A stretch of 64,000 nt of DNA from Clostridium sp031626875. Lineage in GTDB: Bacteria > Bacillota > Clostridia > Clostridiales > Clostridiaceae. Shown one piece after another: positions 55,336-64,000 of the stretch (position 1 is the stretch's first letter; each line of letters begins with the position of its first letter). The notes under the pieces are model-generated. The model was not told the origin of the DNA and did no database searches. It saw nothing but the letters and a program-made list of their open reading frames with translations. Position numbers and translations under genes: made by a program. The DNA lies in the NCBI RefSeq assembly GCF_031626875.1, contig NZ_JANDMF010000006.1, forward strand, positions 62,001 through 126,000. The letters run 5' to 3'.

Positions 55336-56724
55336 TTAAAAATTAATTTCTTTCTCTAATTCTCTTGCATTTCTTTCTAATAATTCCTTAGAAATTTTAT
55401 TGTATGTTTCTTTATCTAAGTTATAGAATCTCATACAAATTATAGCTAATGTATAAAGGCAAATTGGTATAACTGCTGTTGCAATAAGAATTCCATGTAT
55501 TGCTACAGGTGTTTGTGTTTGATTTGCAACATAGCCAGTAGCTGCTAAAACAAGTCCTGGAATCATACCACCAAGCGCATTTCCACATTTAAAGAAGAAG
55601 CCTATAACAGCATAAATCATACCACCTAAACGTTTATTAGTTTTCCATTCACCATACTGAACTACTTCTGGAATCAAAGACCACATAAAGGCACTAATCA
55701 TACCATTACCAACAGAAGCAATTCCACGTGAAATAAATATTAATATCACCCAATTACTTGGACACAAAAATAATCCTACCATTCCTATAATGTCAGTTAC
55801 TATAGATATTGTCATAAGCTGCTTTTTAGTTAACATTCTACTTAATTTAGGTATAAAAGGGATAATTAACAATGCTGGGAATGTTCCAATGGCAGAATAC
55901 CATTTAACAAGTCCTGGCATTCCTACATAATATGTGACATAATAAATTCCTGTTGAGCTAACAACCGACTTTACACCATAAATAACAAAGAAAAATACAC
56001 TTAAAACTACTAATGGCATGTTAACTTTAAACTGTTCAAAAATATCAGTAAACTTAATTTTTGTATGTGATGAAGGAACTACTACTCTTTCCTTTGTAGT
56101 CTTAAAACATATAAGTAATAGTATACCTCCAAGTGTAGCTATAATAACCATTGTAAGTTGCCAACTCTTACCTAAACTCATTGATTTTGAAAATAAACCA
56201 GCTAATAAAGGCACACAAAATGAAACAATCACTTGTCCAACATTAGCTAAAAATGTTCTAAAAGTAGTTACACTAACAGATTCTTGTTGATCTTGTGTCA
56301 TTGCTGAAGTTAAAGCTGAATAAGGTACATTAATAAATGTGTAACAAATTGATAATGCTATATATGTTGCATAAGCATAAATTACTTTAGCACCATCATT
56401 TAGTGCTGGAGTACTGAAACAAAGTATAGCTAAAATAGCAAATGGTATTGCACCATATAATAGAAATGGTCTAAACTTACCATGCTTAGTATTGGTTTTA
56501 TCAATAATAACCCCTATTATAGGATCTGTGACTGCATCTAAAATACGTACTACAAAAAACATAAATGCAGCTACACTTGATGTTAATCCAAATACATCAG
56601 TGTAGAAAAATAAAAGATAACTTGAAATACTTGCATAAATAAGATTACATGCAAAATCTCCAAACCCATATCCTATCTTTTCTTTTGTTGAAATTCTAGT
56701 GTTTAAATTATTAACTTGAGCCAT
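55336..56724 (-). CDS. GPH-family oligosaccharide/glycoside cation symporter
   Basis: A 462-residue permease with 12 helices of the glycoside-pentoside-hexuronide:cation symporter family. The N-terminus GYGFGDFACNLIY is the family hallmark, and RILDAVTDPIIG and KHGKFRPFLLYGAIPFA follow. Members carry xylosides, melibiose or glucuronides. I start at the ATG at 56724 behind CAGGAGG. It is first in the transcript ending with the two pectinase genes, and is followed by an intracellular GH43. The sugar is probably a xylose- or arabinose-containing oligosaccharide. Confidence 0.9.
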   Translation of the reverse strand: MAQVNNLNTRISTKEKIGYGFGDFACNLIYASISSYLLFFYTDVFGLTSSVAAFMFFVVRILDAVTDPIIGVIIDKTNTKHGKFRPFLLYGAIPFAILAILCFSTPALNDGAKVIYAYATYIALSICYTFINVPYSALTSAMTQDQQESVSVTTFRTFLANVGQVIVSFCVPLLAGLFSKSMSLGKSWQLTMVIIATLGGILLLICFKTTKERVVVPSSHTKIKFTDIFEQFKVNMPLVVLSVFFFVIYGVKSVVSSTGIYYVTYYVGMPGLVKWYSAIGTFPALLIIPFIPKLSRMLTKKQLMTISIVTDIIGMVGLFLCPSNWVILIFISRGIASVGNGMISAFMWSLIPEVVQYGEWKTNKRLGGMIYAVIGFFFKCGNALGGMIPGLVLAATGYVANQTQTPVAIHGILIATAVIPICLYTLAIICMRFYNLDKETYNKISKELLERNARELEKEINF

Positions 56725-56949
56725 TAAATACCCTCCTGATTTCAAAATATGATCTTTTAACAAATATTAAATCCTTTACATTTTAGACATCATCAATTTC
56801 CCTCCATTATTTGCCTAATACACTTCATTTATTTCTCATAGATTTATTATGATTTATTAGCTCTTATTAATAAATAAACTATTTATTGTTTGTTGTTTGT
56901 TATTTTATGTTTTTTGAGTTATATTTATTTTGTTTTTTTATAATTAATG

Positions 56950-56985
56950 AAAAAGCTTGTACCACATTTGATTAGGTCCAAGCTT
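56950..56985 (-). terminator. Terminator of the regulatory GH43 transcript
   Basis: AAGCTTGGACC and GGTACAAGCTT (with one bulged A) form the stem at 56953-56985, followed by TTTTTC on the minus strand. It separates the kinase-regulator-GH43 unit from the symporter unit. Confidence 0.75.
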
Positions 56986-57046
56986 TGTTTTAGTTTAGAT
57001 AATTCAATATAATATATTTAATTTTTATACTTATCTTTCTACCTTA

Positions 57047-58543
57047 TTAAAGATATTCACAACTAAAATTCGTGAATTCTGCATAACTATCACATTGTTC
57101 ATCATAAGCATACAACCCAATTATAACCCCTGTAAATCCACCAGCAACCTCTGAAGAAAGATACTTAGTTTGTGCTGTGCCAAGCAAGATTTCCTCACCA
57201 TCTACTTTATTAAAGAAGTTATAGAATTGATTATTTGCTCGAATAACAAGTGAAGCTGTATTAATATCTTTCAAATCTGCAACTTTTTCTATAGACTTAA
57301 CATCACCTATATTAAGTCGTTCAATTACTTCATACCCATTTTCACTTTTTCTTATTGCTAAATCATAATGCTGATTTTCATCCATATATATTGTAATACC
57401 TGCCTCACCCTCTGATATACATACATTACAAGAAATAACTGCATTAAAGTCTTTTTGTCGAATCCCTATAAATGTTGGTGAATCTACCATATCCAAGGTT
57501 ACTTCTGTTCCTTTAAGTTTTAGATTATTTTCTCCAACTAGATAATTCTCAGTTTTCGGGAAACGTAAATAGCACCACTCATTGTCCCATTTTGTATTTT
57601 CAAAAGTATAATACACTTTCTCCTCTTGAACAACACTGTTATTAATGCTATTTATATCAAAACACTTACTTGTTGTGCCATTGTGTCCTGCTGTAAACCA
57701 TCCATCATCATGAAATTTAGCTGGAGTTAAGAAAACCTCTCGTCCAAGGTGGTGATAAGTAAGCCATTGCCCTATTTGTCTAAAACCAAGATGAAGAATC
57801 CACCATTCTCCATTTTTATCTTGAATAAGGTCCCCATGACCTACCCCTTGTATTTCATATCCCCCTAAATTACGATTTGTCAAAGCAGGATTACATGGAT
57901 ATGATTCAAAAGGACCATAAGGAGACTTACCACGTGAATATGTTATCATATGACCAAATTCAGTTCCTCCTTCTGCAGCCATAAGATAATAATTTCCATC
58001 TATTTTATAAAGATGTGGTCCCTCAAGAAATCGTCCACCTGTACCTTGCCATATTGTACGACTTGATGTTAACTTTTTGCCTGTTTTAATATCAATTTCA
58101 CATTGTAGGATACCAATAATTCCATCATCATCTGCTCCATTACTCATAAAATATGTTTTTCCATCTTCAAAGTATAAGGATGGGTCAATCCCACCTTGAT
58201 CTACATATATTGGTTCTGACCATTCTCCAAGAATATTGTCAGTCCATATATAAAAATTCTGCTGACTTGTAGCATTGGTAGTAGTCATATAGAAACGTCC
58301 TTCATTATACCTTATTGTAGGCGCAAAAACCCCACCTGAACTTTCTATCTTATCAAGTTCAATTTGGCTTTTTCTTGTAATACAATGTCCAATTTGTCTC
58401 CAATTAATAAGATCCTTGCTTTCAAAAAGCGGAACAGAGGGAAAATACTGCATAGAACTACATACAAGGTAATAATTATCTCCTACTTTGCACACGCTAG
58501 GGTCTGGGTAAAATCCTTTAATTACGGGATTATTATATTTCAT
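57047..58543 (-). CDS. GH43 glycosidase (beta-xylosidase / arabinofuranosidase type)
   Basis: A second cytosolic GH43 enzyme, 498 residues. Catalytic blocks are YPDPSVC (base), GIDPSLYF (pKa) and FLEGPHLY (acid), followed by a C-terminal beta-sandwich (about 320-495). It is clearly distinct from the other GH43 in the locus and probably acts on another linkage. AGGAGG precedes the ATG. It lies 56 bases after the YesN-type regulator and ends at a terminator, so it is cotranscribed with the regulators. Confidence 0.9.
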   Translation of the reverse strand: MKYNNPVIKGFYPDPSVCKVGDNYYLVCSSMQYFPSVPLFESKDLINWRQIGHCITRKSQIELDKIESSGGVFAPTIRYNEGRFYMTTTNATSQQNFYIWTDNILGEWSEPIYVDQGGIDPSLYFEDGKTYFMSNGADDDGIIGILQCEIDIKTGKKLTSSRTIWQGTGGRFLEGPHLYKIDGNYYLMAAEGGTEFGHMITYSRGKSPYGPFESYPCNPALTNRNLGGYEIQGVGHGDLIQDKNGEWWILHLGFRQIGQWLTYHHLGREVFLTPAKFHDDGWFTAGHNGTTSKCFDINSINNSVVQEEKVYYTFENTKWDNEWCYLRFPKTENYLVGENNLKLKGTEVTLDMVDSPTFIGIRQKDFNAVISCNVCISEGEAGITIYMDENQHYDLAIRKSENGYEVIERLNIGDVKSIEKVADLKDINTASLVIRANNQFYNFFNKVDGEEILLGTAQTKYLSSEVAGGFTGVIIGLYAYDEQCDSYAEFTNFSCEYL

Positions 58544-58599
58544 TTTATATACCTCCTCTAAAATCTTGTTATTGCATAATTATTTATACTTTTATTTTT

Positions 58600-59847
58600 T
58601 TATATATCAAAATTTTCATTTAGCTTATCACTAACTTCCTGCCTATATTCTGTTGGTGATAAGCCTGTATTTCTTTTAAATAACACACTAAAATATTGAG
58701 AATTAACATATCCTATTTCATCAGATATCTCATATGTTTTCATATCAGTAGTCATCAATAAATATTTTGCTCTTTCAATCCGTATCTTTATAATATAATC
58801 AGAAATATTAATACTTTTTTCTTTTTTAAACAAAGTACTAACATATGAAGGTGTTAAATGTACATTTTTTGCAATTGTATCTAAACATATATTTTTCTCT
58901 TGGTAATGCTCATTAATATAATCCATTATTTGTTTTACAGTTTTCTTATTCGTATTCTCATTGTTATTGACTATAATAATTTTTTCATCTTTATCAAAAT
59001 GATGGTTCACTTGATATAAAGATATTACATCATTTACTTCATCATAGGATTTATTTATACCTTCTATTCCTTTATAGACTTGTCCCACAACTGCTTTTAA
59101 TTGAAATATATGCATTTCTTTCCTTAATAAATAATCTAATTTTCCGATAAATTCCCTAAATAAATCCAAATTCTTTCTATCAAAGTTAGTTATGACATAT
59201 AATTTTTGCTCTGCCTTACAAAAGTATAAATTAAATTCACAGTTCAAGTTTTTAATATCTTTTTGCAAAAGATTATATCCTTCTACCATATTCTTAGATT
59301 CTTTTATTAAAATACATGTAACAAAAAAATCATCATATAAAAAATTTATTTTGCTATTCAATAAATTTTTTTCTATTTCTTCTGATTTCTCATCATAAAA
59401 CAATAGGTCCCTTAATATTTTATTTTCTAATAATACTTCACTTTGCTTTACTCTCTCCATTTGACTCAAAGATACTTTGTATTCCTTTCCAGCTTTTAAA
59501 ACAGCTGTTAATATTTTTTCATTTTCTTCATATTTCATAATATACTGACATACTTTATAATTTAATGCCTTCTTTGCATACTCAAATTCATCAAATGCAG
59601 TTAATAACACCACTTTTATCTGTGGATAGAATTCATAGAGATATTCCACTAATTCCATTCCATCCATAAAAGGCATCTTTATATCTGATAATATAACCTC
59701 TGGCATACATAATTCTAATTTTTCTATACATGCTCTTCCATTTCCTGCCGTTCCAACTATATCAACATCATTAGATTTCCAATCTATATTTTTTTCAATA
59801 CCTTCTCTTATAATCTCTTCATCTTCAACGATAAAAAGTCTACACAT
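58600..59847 (-). CDS. YesN-type response regulator with AraC DNA-binding domain
   Basis: A 415-residue regulator. The receiver domain (about 1-120) has Asp55 in LSDIKMP as phospho-acceptor. A central linker domain (about 130-290) and a C-terminal AraC helix-turn-helix pair (about 315-408) follow; the signature is FSVLFKRNTGLSPTEYR near the end. The start overlaps the kinase stop by eight bases (translational coupling). It most likely activates the pectin/xylan genes around it. Confidence 0.93.
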   Translation of the reverse strand: MCRLFIVEDEEIIREGIEKNIDWKSNDVDIVGTAGNGRACIEKLELCMPEVILSDIKMPFMDGMELVEYLYEFYPQIKVVLLTAFDEFEYAKKALNYKVCQYIMKYEENEKILTAVLKAGKEYKVSLSQMERVKQSEVLLENKILRDLLFYDEKSEEIEKNLLNSKINFLYDDFFVTCILIKESKNMVEGYNLLQKDIKNLNCEFNLYFCKAEQKLYVITNFDRKNLDLFREFIGKLDYLLRKEMHIFQLKAVVGQVYKGIEGINKSYDEVNDVISLYQVNHHFDKDEKIIIVNNNENTNKKTVKQIMDYINEHYQEKNICLDTIAKNVHLTPSYVSTLFKKEKSINISDYIIKIRIERAKYLLMTTDMKTYEISDEIGYVNSQYFSVLFKRNTGLSPTEYRQEVSDKLNENFDI

Positions 59848-61654
59848 ATTTCTCTCCTCCTTTCTTGTCCATTTCTATAGGAATTTCTATAATTACCTGT
59901 GTAAATTCATTTTTTATACTATTAAAACTCATTTTTTCATTATTCCCGAAATATAACTTTAATCGACTATTTACATTTCTTAGTCCAAAACTTTTTAATT
60001 GTTGATCTTTTCTACTATATTTAATAGATACTATCAAATCATTTAGTTCTTCTTCACTCATTCCTAAACCATCATCATATACTTCAAATATCATCATATT
60101 ACCCTTTTTATTCCCTGATAAGATAATTGTCCCAAGGCCTTCTTTTCCTTTAATCCCATGATATATTGCATTTTCAACTATAGGTTGTAAAGTAAGGATT
60201 AACATTTTTTCATTCAAGATATCATTACTTATATTAATATAAAATTCAAACTCTTTATCATATCTCATTTGTTGAATTTTAAGATAATTTCTAATATGCT
60301 CAACTTCTTCACTCACATAAATAATATCTCTACCTCCACTAAGACCTATCATATAAAATTTTGAAAGAGCTGCACACATTTCACTTGCTTTACTATTCCT
60401 ATCCATATCAATTAGATGCTTAATTGATCCAAGAGTATTATATAAAAAATGTGGTTTAATCTGTGACTGCATTATTTGAAGTTCCAATTTTGACTTCTGC
60501 TTTTCTTCTTGCATGACCTTTCTAAAAAGTTCAAGAATCGATATTTTAAAACTTTCTAATCCCTTTGATAATGTTCCTACTTCATTTTCTGTATCAATTT
60601 GAAATTGAACATTTATATTTCCAAGTTCAAACTCTTTAACTTTTTCTGAAAGAATTTCTATTGGTTTTGATACTCCTTTTGCTAATATAGTAGAAATATA
60701 TAACAACATCATAGTTAGTACTCCAATAAACACCAATAAAATTAACTTTAAATTATTTGTTTCTGTTACTAAATCTTTATTAGGAACAATTCCCACCACA
60801 TTCCATAAGTTATCTTCTTCACTTCTATATATTGAAACTTTTTCTCTTCCTATTTTGGTAGCTTTAACATTATTATTTTCAATATCATCCTCTATTTTAT
60901 TAATATCACTATCTTTAAGTGTTTTTATTGTATTACTAACAATTGCTTTACCATCAGGACTCATAACTATCATATATCCATTTGGACTGATATTAACTTT
61001 GTCTAATAATTCTTTAAAATAATCTGCCTTAAGGTTGTAAATTAGTATTGCTTTATTTTTTGAATCACTAGTTCCAAATTTTTTTACTATAGAAATAACA
61101 TCTCTTGATGATTTTGAAGAAAAAACTGTATCTTCATGATTTTCTATCCATCCATATCCTGTTAATGAATATATATCTCGATTAAACCATTCATTAAAAT
61201 CCATTCCTATATTAACTGGAGTATCACCTTTATATACACTAACTTCTACCCCATTATTAGTTACAAAATATATTGAATCAATCATATCATTGATACTATA
61301 ATATATAGACTCCATTTGATTGTAACAATCTATAATATCTATATACTTTCTAGTTGCATCATCCTCTGAATAGGAATTCATAAAGAGATTTCCAATAGGT
61401 GTACTATCACTTTCTGATACCATTTGAGAAAATGGTATATTTATTTTTTCATTAACAGAAATAGCTGTTTGATTTACCGAATTTTCAAGTAAAAAAGATG
61501 AATTTTTTTCTATTTGTCTTATTTGAAACCAATATGAAAAAATTCCAATTAGTATAGCTGATATTAATATAACTGGAATATATATTAAATTTAGCTGTTT
61601 CTTTATAGGTTTGCTCCATAACTTTTCAAATAACTTTTTAAGGAATTTCTTCAT
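59840..61654 (-). CDS. YesM-type sensor histidine kinase
   Basis: A 604-residue membrane kinase. Two transmembrane helices (about 20-42 and 302-325) bracket an extracellular Cache-type sensor. A HAMP domain (about 326-378) follows, with the phospho-acceptor His in QIKPHFLYNTLGSI near residue 405. The ATPase domain has PIVENAIYHGIKG and DDGLGMS. I begin at the ATG at 61654; GAGGAGAAGGGAT in front gives the ribosome site, and a GTG five codons upstream falls inside it. The solute-binding lipoprotein gene is 22 bases upstream, so they are cotranscribed. Confidence 0.93.
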   Translation of the reverse strand: MKKFLKKLFEKLWSKPIKKQLNLIYIPVILISAILIGIFSYWFQIRQIEKNSSFLLENSVNQTAISVNEKINIPFSQMVSESDSTPIGNLFMNSYSEDDATRKYIDIIDCYNQMESIYYSINDMIDSIYFVTNNGVEVSVYKGDTPVNIGMDFNEWFNRDIYSLTGYGWIENHEDTVFSSKSSRDVISIVKKFGTSDSKNKAILIYNLKADYFKELLDKVNISPNGYMIVMSPDGKAIVSNTIKTLKDSDINKIEDDIENNNVKATKIGREKVSIYRSEEDNLWNVVGIVPNKDLVTETNNLKLILLVFIGVLTMMLLYISTILAKGVSKPIEILSEKVKEFELGNINVQFQIDTENEVGTLSKGLESFKISILELFRKVMQEEKQKSKLELQIMQSQIKPHFLYNTLGSIKHLIDMDRNSKASEMCAALSKFYMIGLSGGRDIIYVSEEVEHIRNYLKIQQMRYDKEFEFYINISNDILNEKMLILTLQPIVENAIYHGIKGKEGLGTIILSGNKKGNMMIFEVYDDGLGMSEEELNDLIVSIKYSRKDQQLKSFGLRNVNSRLKLYFGNNEKMSFNSIKNEFTQVIIEIPIEMDKKGGEKYV

Positions 61655-61676
61655 ATCCCTTCTCCTCACAAATCAA

Positions 61677-63005
61677 CTATTTATTTAATGAATTGTCATA
61701 GTCTTTTTTGGCTTTTTCTAATAATCCTGCCCATTTATCAAGCATCTCTTTTGCTGTCATTTGTCTGGACATGACTTTTTGAATTGCAGAATCCATCTCA
61801 GATTGTATATTTGAATATGTTGGCAAATAATATGGATTGTCTGTAAATTTCACATCTTTGGAATTTTCCAAATCAACACCTATAGACATGTATTGAGTGT
61901 TTTTAAAAAAGCAATCCTTTCTAGACTCCATATTTGCAGGTATCTCACCATATACCTTACAATATTCAGTATTTATATCTTTTTTTAAATATAATCTCAT
62001 AACCTTCCACACTGCATCTTTATTTTCTGATTTAGATGACATGGATAAACCTAAAGGCATTATTCCTGGCTCTACTATATAACCATTAACTGAAACGGGA
62101 AATTTTGAGGCTTGAAATTTTGATGTATCATTATCAAATGCAGTTACCATTGATTTACCTGAACCTAAATTATGAACTACAATACCAGCTTTTCCTGATT
62201 GAAATGAATTTGCTAGTTCTGTCCAACTTTTTATTAAATCATTTTGATCTGTAAATTTATTAAAACAACCTAAATATTTCTCTGCGAACTCTAAGTTTCT
62301 AGGATTATTAATTGTACATTTTCCATCTGATGTAAAATAATTAGCAATTCCTGAATACGAATACATTAATATTTCTAAAGTGTTACTACTACCTGTCCCT
62401 CCACGAATAGCTAGTCCATATTTATTCTTCTCCTTATCTGTCAGTTTTTCAACAGTGTTAAAGAATTGATTCCAATCTCCTGGAACTTCTAATCCCTTTT
62501 CCTTAAGCCAATCTGACCTAATCCATAAATTCCATGTTTGTGAACTATATGGAAGTGCATAAAGCCCATTTCCCGATGGGGCATATGATTTTATTGAATT
62601 AATTAAATTTGAATTTATCTTATCCTTATCTTCCCATTTATCAAAATAACTAGTCAAATCTTCATAATATCCATTAGTTATTAAAGATGACCTAAAATCA
62701 TTAGTTATATCTGGTGCTTTTCCTGCTGCAATTGCAACATCCACTTTTTGTCTATAAGCTGATAAATCACCTGGTATTCCAACAAGCTCTAGCTCTATAT
62801 CAGGATAAGTTTCACTCACCTCTTTTTGAAATTTTTTAAAAAATTCTTCTCTTTCTGATGTTATAGTTGCTGCCCAAAATGTTACTTTTGTTTTTTTATT
62901 TAAACTCTCTTCAGATACTCCTTGATATTTAAGGCTATTACACCCTGTCAAAAATAAAACCATATTAATCGTTATCAATAAAGCAATTGATAAAAATTTT
63001 TTCAT
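61677..63005 (-). CDS. Extracellular solute-binding lipoprotein (family 1 type)
   Basis: A 442-residue lipoprotein. The lipobox FLTGC places the lipidated cysteine at residue 22. The body is a type 2 sugar-binding fold, with TFWAATITSEREEFFKKF near the start, and the middle contains the AGKAPDI and ALPYSSQTW stretches common in oligosaccharide-binding proteins. No ABC permease or ATPase lies in the window; the gene is directly followed by a YesM kinase. It may therefore deliver ligand to the kinase, or its permease partners may be coded elsewhere. GGAGG precedes the ATG. Confidence 0.9.
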   Translation of the reverse strand: MKKFLSIALLITINMVLFLTGCNSLKYQGVSEESLNKKTKVTFWAATITSEREEFFKKFQKEVSETYPDIELELVGIPGDLSAYRQKVDVAIAAGKAPDITNDFRSSLITNGYYEDLTSYFDKWEDKDKINSNLINSIKSYAPSGNGLYALPYSSQTWNLWIRSDWLKEKGLEVPGDWNQFFNTVEKLTDKEKNKYGLAIRGGTGSSNTLEILMYSYSGIANYFTSDGKCTINNPRNLEFAEKYLGCFNKFTDQNDLIKSWTELANSFQSGKAGIVVHNLGSGKSMVTAFDNDTSKFQASKFPVSVNGYIVEPGIMPLGLSMSSKSENKDAVWKVMRLYLKKDINTEYCKVYGEIPANMESRKDCFFKNTQYMSIGVDLENSKDVKFTDNPYYLPTYSNIQSEMDSAIQKVMSRQMTAKEMLDKWAGLLEKAKKDYDNSLNK

Positions 63006-63045
63006 TCAATTAGCCTCCAAGTTTTAAATCTTTTTGTATATTAAC

Positions 63046-63074
63046 ATTCTAATTCTCTATTCCTCCTCAGTCAA
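63046..63074 (-). promoter_or_regulatory. Promoter of the binding protein-YesM-YesN-GH43 operon
   Basis: On the minus strand TTGACT is followed after 17 bases by TAGAAT, each with one mismatch to consensus. The leader is about 35 bases. Confidence 0.75.
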
Positions 63075-63269
63075 CATTTTATTACTTATATTCCATTTCA
63101 ATCCATAATACTACATTTTTTTACCTTTACTACTAAAAAGCTTTAATAATTATATTTCTATTCACTTGTTTTTCACTTTATTAAAATGTTATTATAGTTA
63201 TAAGATTAGTTTGTAATCAATTGAGACTAAATCTTTAAAAATACTAATGAATAAAGGGAGTGTTTAATA

Positions 63270-63890
63270 ATGTTTGGTAAACTAGCTGCTGATGCCTTAG
63301 GCTTAAGTGACATAGGTAAAATTGTATCTCCTAATGATTATGATAAAGTTGATACTGATGATTATGTATTGCATGAAGAAGGAGAAAAAATCTACTTTTT
63401 GATAAAATCTAAAACAGATGAATATTGTTTCACTAATTTGGCTTTAATTCACTTAGATGGGTCTAGTGCTATCAGTAAGAAAAGACTATTAAAAAGATAT
63501 AATTACAATAAACTTATTTTATCTGATGTAGCTCTTGAAACTGCTGGAACAATAGATTTAGATGTAGAGATAAAGTTTAGATTAGGTGAATATTCTTTCT
63601 CAATAGATGTTACTAAAAATCAGTTAGAAAGCTTAAAACTATTGTATAAATCATTATTAAAAATATCTAATCTCCAATATATGAATAATCTTAACTATGA
63701 AAATGTAGTAAGGTCCTTGGACACAACAAGAGATGCTATTGGAAGATCAACCTCTCAAACACCAGTAATAGAATCTTTCAGCAATTTGTATGAGCAAGTT
63801 CTAAATATACGTACATCTGCTACAGAAAAGTATTTCCAAACTGACTTTAGTGCTGCATTTGAAAAATACTTAGGAACTCAAAAAAGTTAA
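63270..63890 (+). CDS. PH-domain protein (YvbH-like)
   Basis: A 206-residue cytosolic protein of bacterial PH-domain type. The PH fold covers about residues 25-125, with strands EGEKIYFLIKSKTDEYCFTN, a DGSSAISKKRLLKRY loop and VEIKFRLGEYSFSIDV. A C-terminal helical extension (about 130-200) resembles the YvbH oligomerisation domain. Function is unknown. It is divergently transcribed from the solute-binding lipoprotein. GGGAGTG precedes the ATG and a terminator follows, so it is a single-gene unit. Confidence 0.78.
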   Translation: MFGKLAADALGLSDIGKIVSPNDYDKVDTDDYVLHEEGEKIYFLIKSKTDEYCFTNLALIHLDGSSAISKKRLLKRYNYNKLILSDVALETAGTIDLDVEIKFRLGEYSFSIDVTKNQLESLKLLYKSLLKISNLQYMNNLNYENVVRSLDTTRDAIGRSTSQTPVIESFSNLYEQVLNIRTSATEKYFQTDFSAAFEKYLGTQKS

Positions 63891-63941
63891 CTATTATATA
63901 GAGATAGCATTTTTTAATTATTAAATCTTTATTTATTCTAT

Positions 63942-63982
63942 AAGCCAGGAAAGTTGGTAACTAAACACCTTTCCTGGTTTTT
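63942..63982 (+). terminator. Terminator of the PH-domain gene
   Basis: AGCCAGGAAAG and CTTTCCTGGT form a stem of about ten pairs around a 15-base loop, followed by TTTTT on the plus strand. Confidence 0.85.
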
Positions 63983-64000
63983 GTGTTGAATTTATAGAAA

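Noticed and set aside
56880..56945. CRISPR-like repeats (AAACAAACAAC and AATAAATC units)
   Set aside because: The units are short, imperfect and AT-rich without regular spacers; this is low-complexity intergenic sequence.

Overview
The window looks like a chromosomal segment of a Clostridium sensu stricto species. The DNA is very AT-rich, ribosome binding sites are strong (GGAGG or GGGGG 5-9 bases before the start), intrinsic terminators are abundant, and the gene families are those of a saccharolytic anaerobic Firmicute. I cannot name the species from this sequence. Almost every gene is on the minus strand. The exceptions are a small acidic protein near 3.2 kb, two serine/threonine kinases (27.2-29.9 kb) and a PH-domain protein at the right end. 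I see no phage, insertion sequence, CRISPR array or rRNA.

Region 1 (0-16.9 kb) is mostly household and stress functions: a CNNM/CorC-type membrane protein, a membrane protein with an HExxH motif, tRNA-Gln(CTG), a zinc-ribbon mini-protein, QueH, asparagine synthase, the csoR-copA-copZ copper operon with a textbook CsoR palindrome, S-adenosylmethionine decarboxylase, a metallophosphoesterase, a DUF4474 protein, a DUF421 protein and a CitA/DcuS-type two-component system. The latter lies directly downstream of malic enzyme and a KdgT-family transporter (17-19.2 kb), which suggests a malate (or related acid) uptake and oxidation module. Two non-coding stretches deserve attention: a probable structured RNA with its own terminator (9.6-9.9 kb) and a decayed gene remnant (13.5-13.7 kb).

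Region 2 (19.3-33.5 kb) holds a MacB-type ABC export operon with two different membrane-fusion adaptors, one of them internally duplicated. It continues with an AI-2E-family permease, a GNAT, a SIMPL protein, tandem Ser/Thr kinases (one with a PASTA domain), an ECF transporter S component, an orphan MglB-like sugar-binding protein and a berberine-bridge-type flavoprotein.

Region 3 (33.6-44.8 kb) is an eight-gene co-directional cluster built around a 1628-residue DUF4132-type protein. It also encodes SUKH-like, DKNYY-like and YwqG-like proteins and four proteins I do not recognise. This is the least explained multi-gene unit in the window and the best candidate for an undescribed system.

Region 4 (45.2-63.9 kb) starts with an EAL-HDOD protein and a secreted beta-helix protein, followed by a plant cell-wall saccharide locus. 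A promoter at about 63.05 kb drives a solute-binding lipoprotein, a YesM-type sensor kinase, a YesN-type AraC response regulator and a GH43 enzyme, ending at a terminator. A second group follows: a GPH-family sugar symporter, a second GH43, a secreted GH28 polygalacturonase, and a secreted protein that fuses GH28 and pectin methylesterase. Together these would de-esterify and cut pectin outside the cell, import oligosaccharides, and trim them inside. The binding protein has no ABC permease in the window and may act in sensing.
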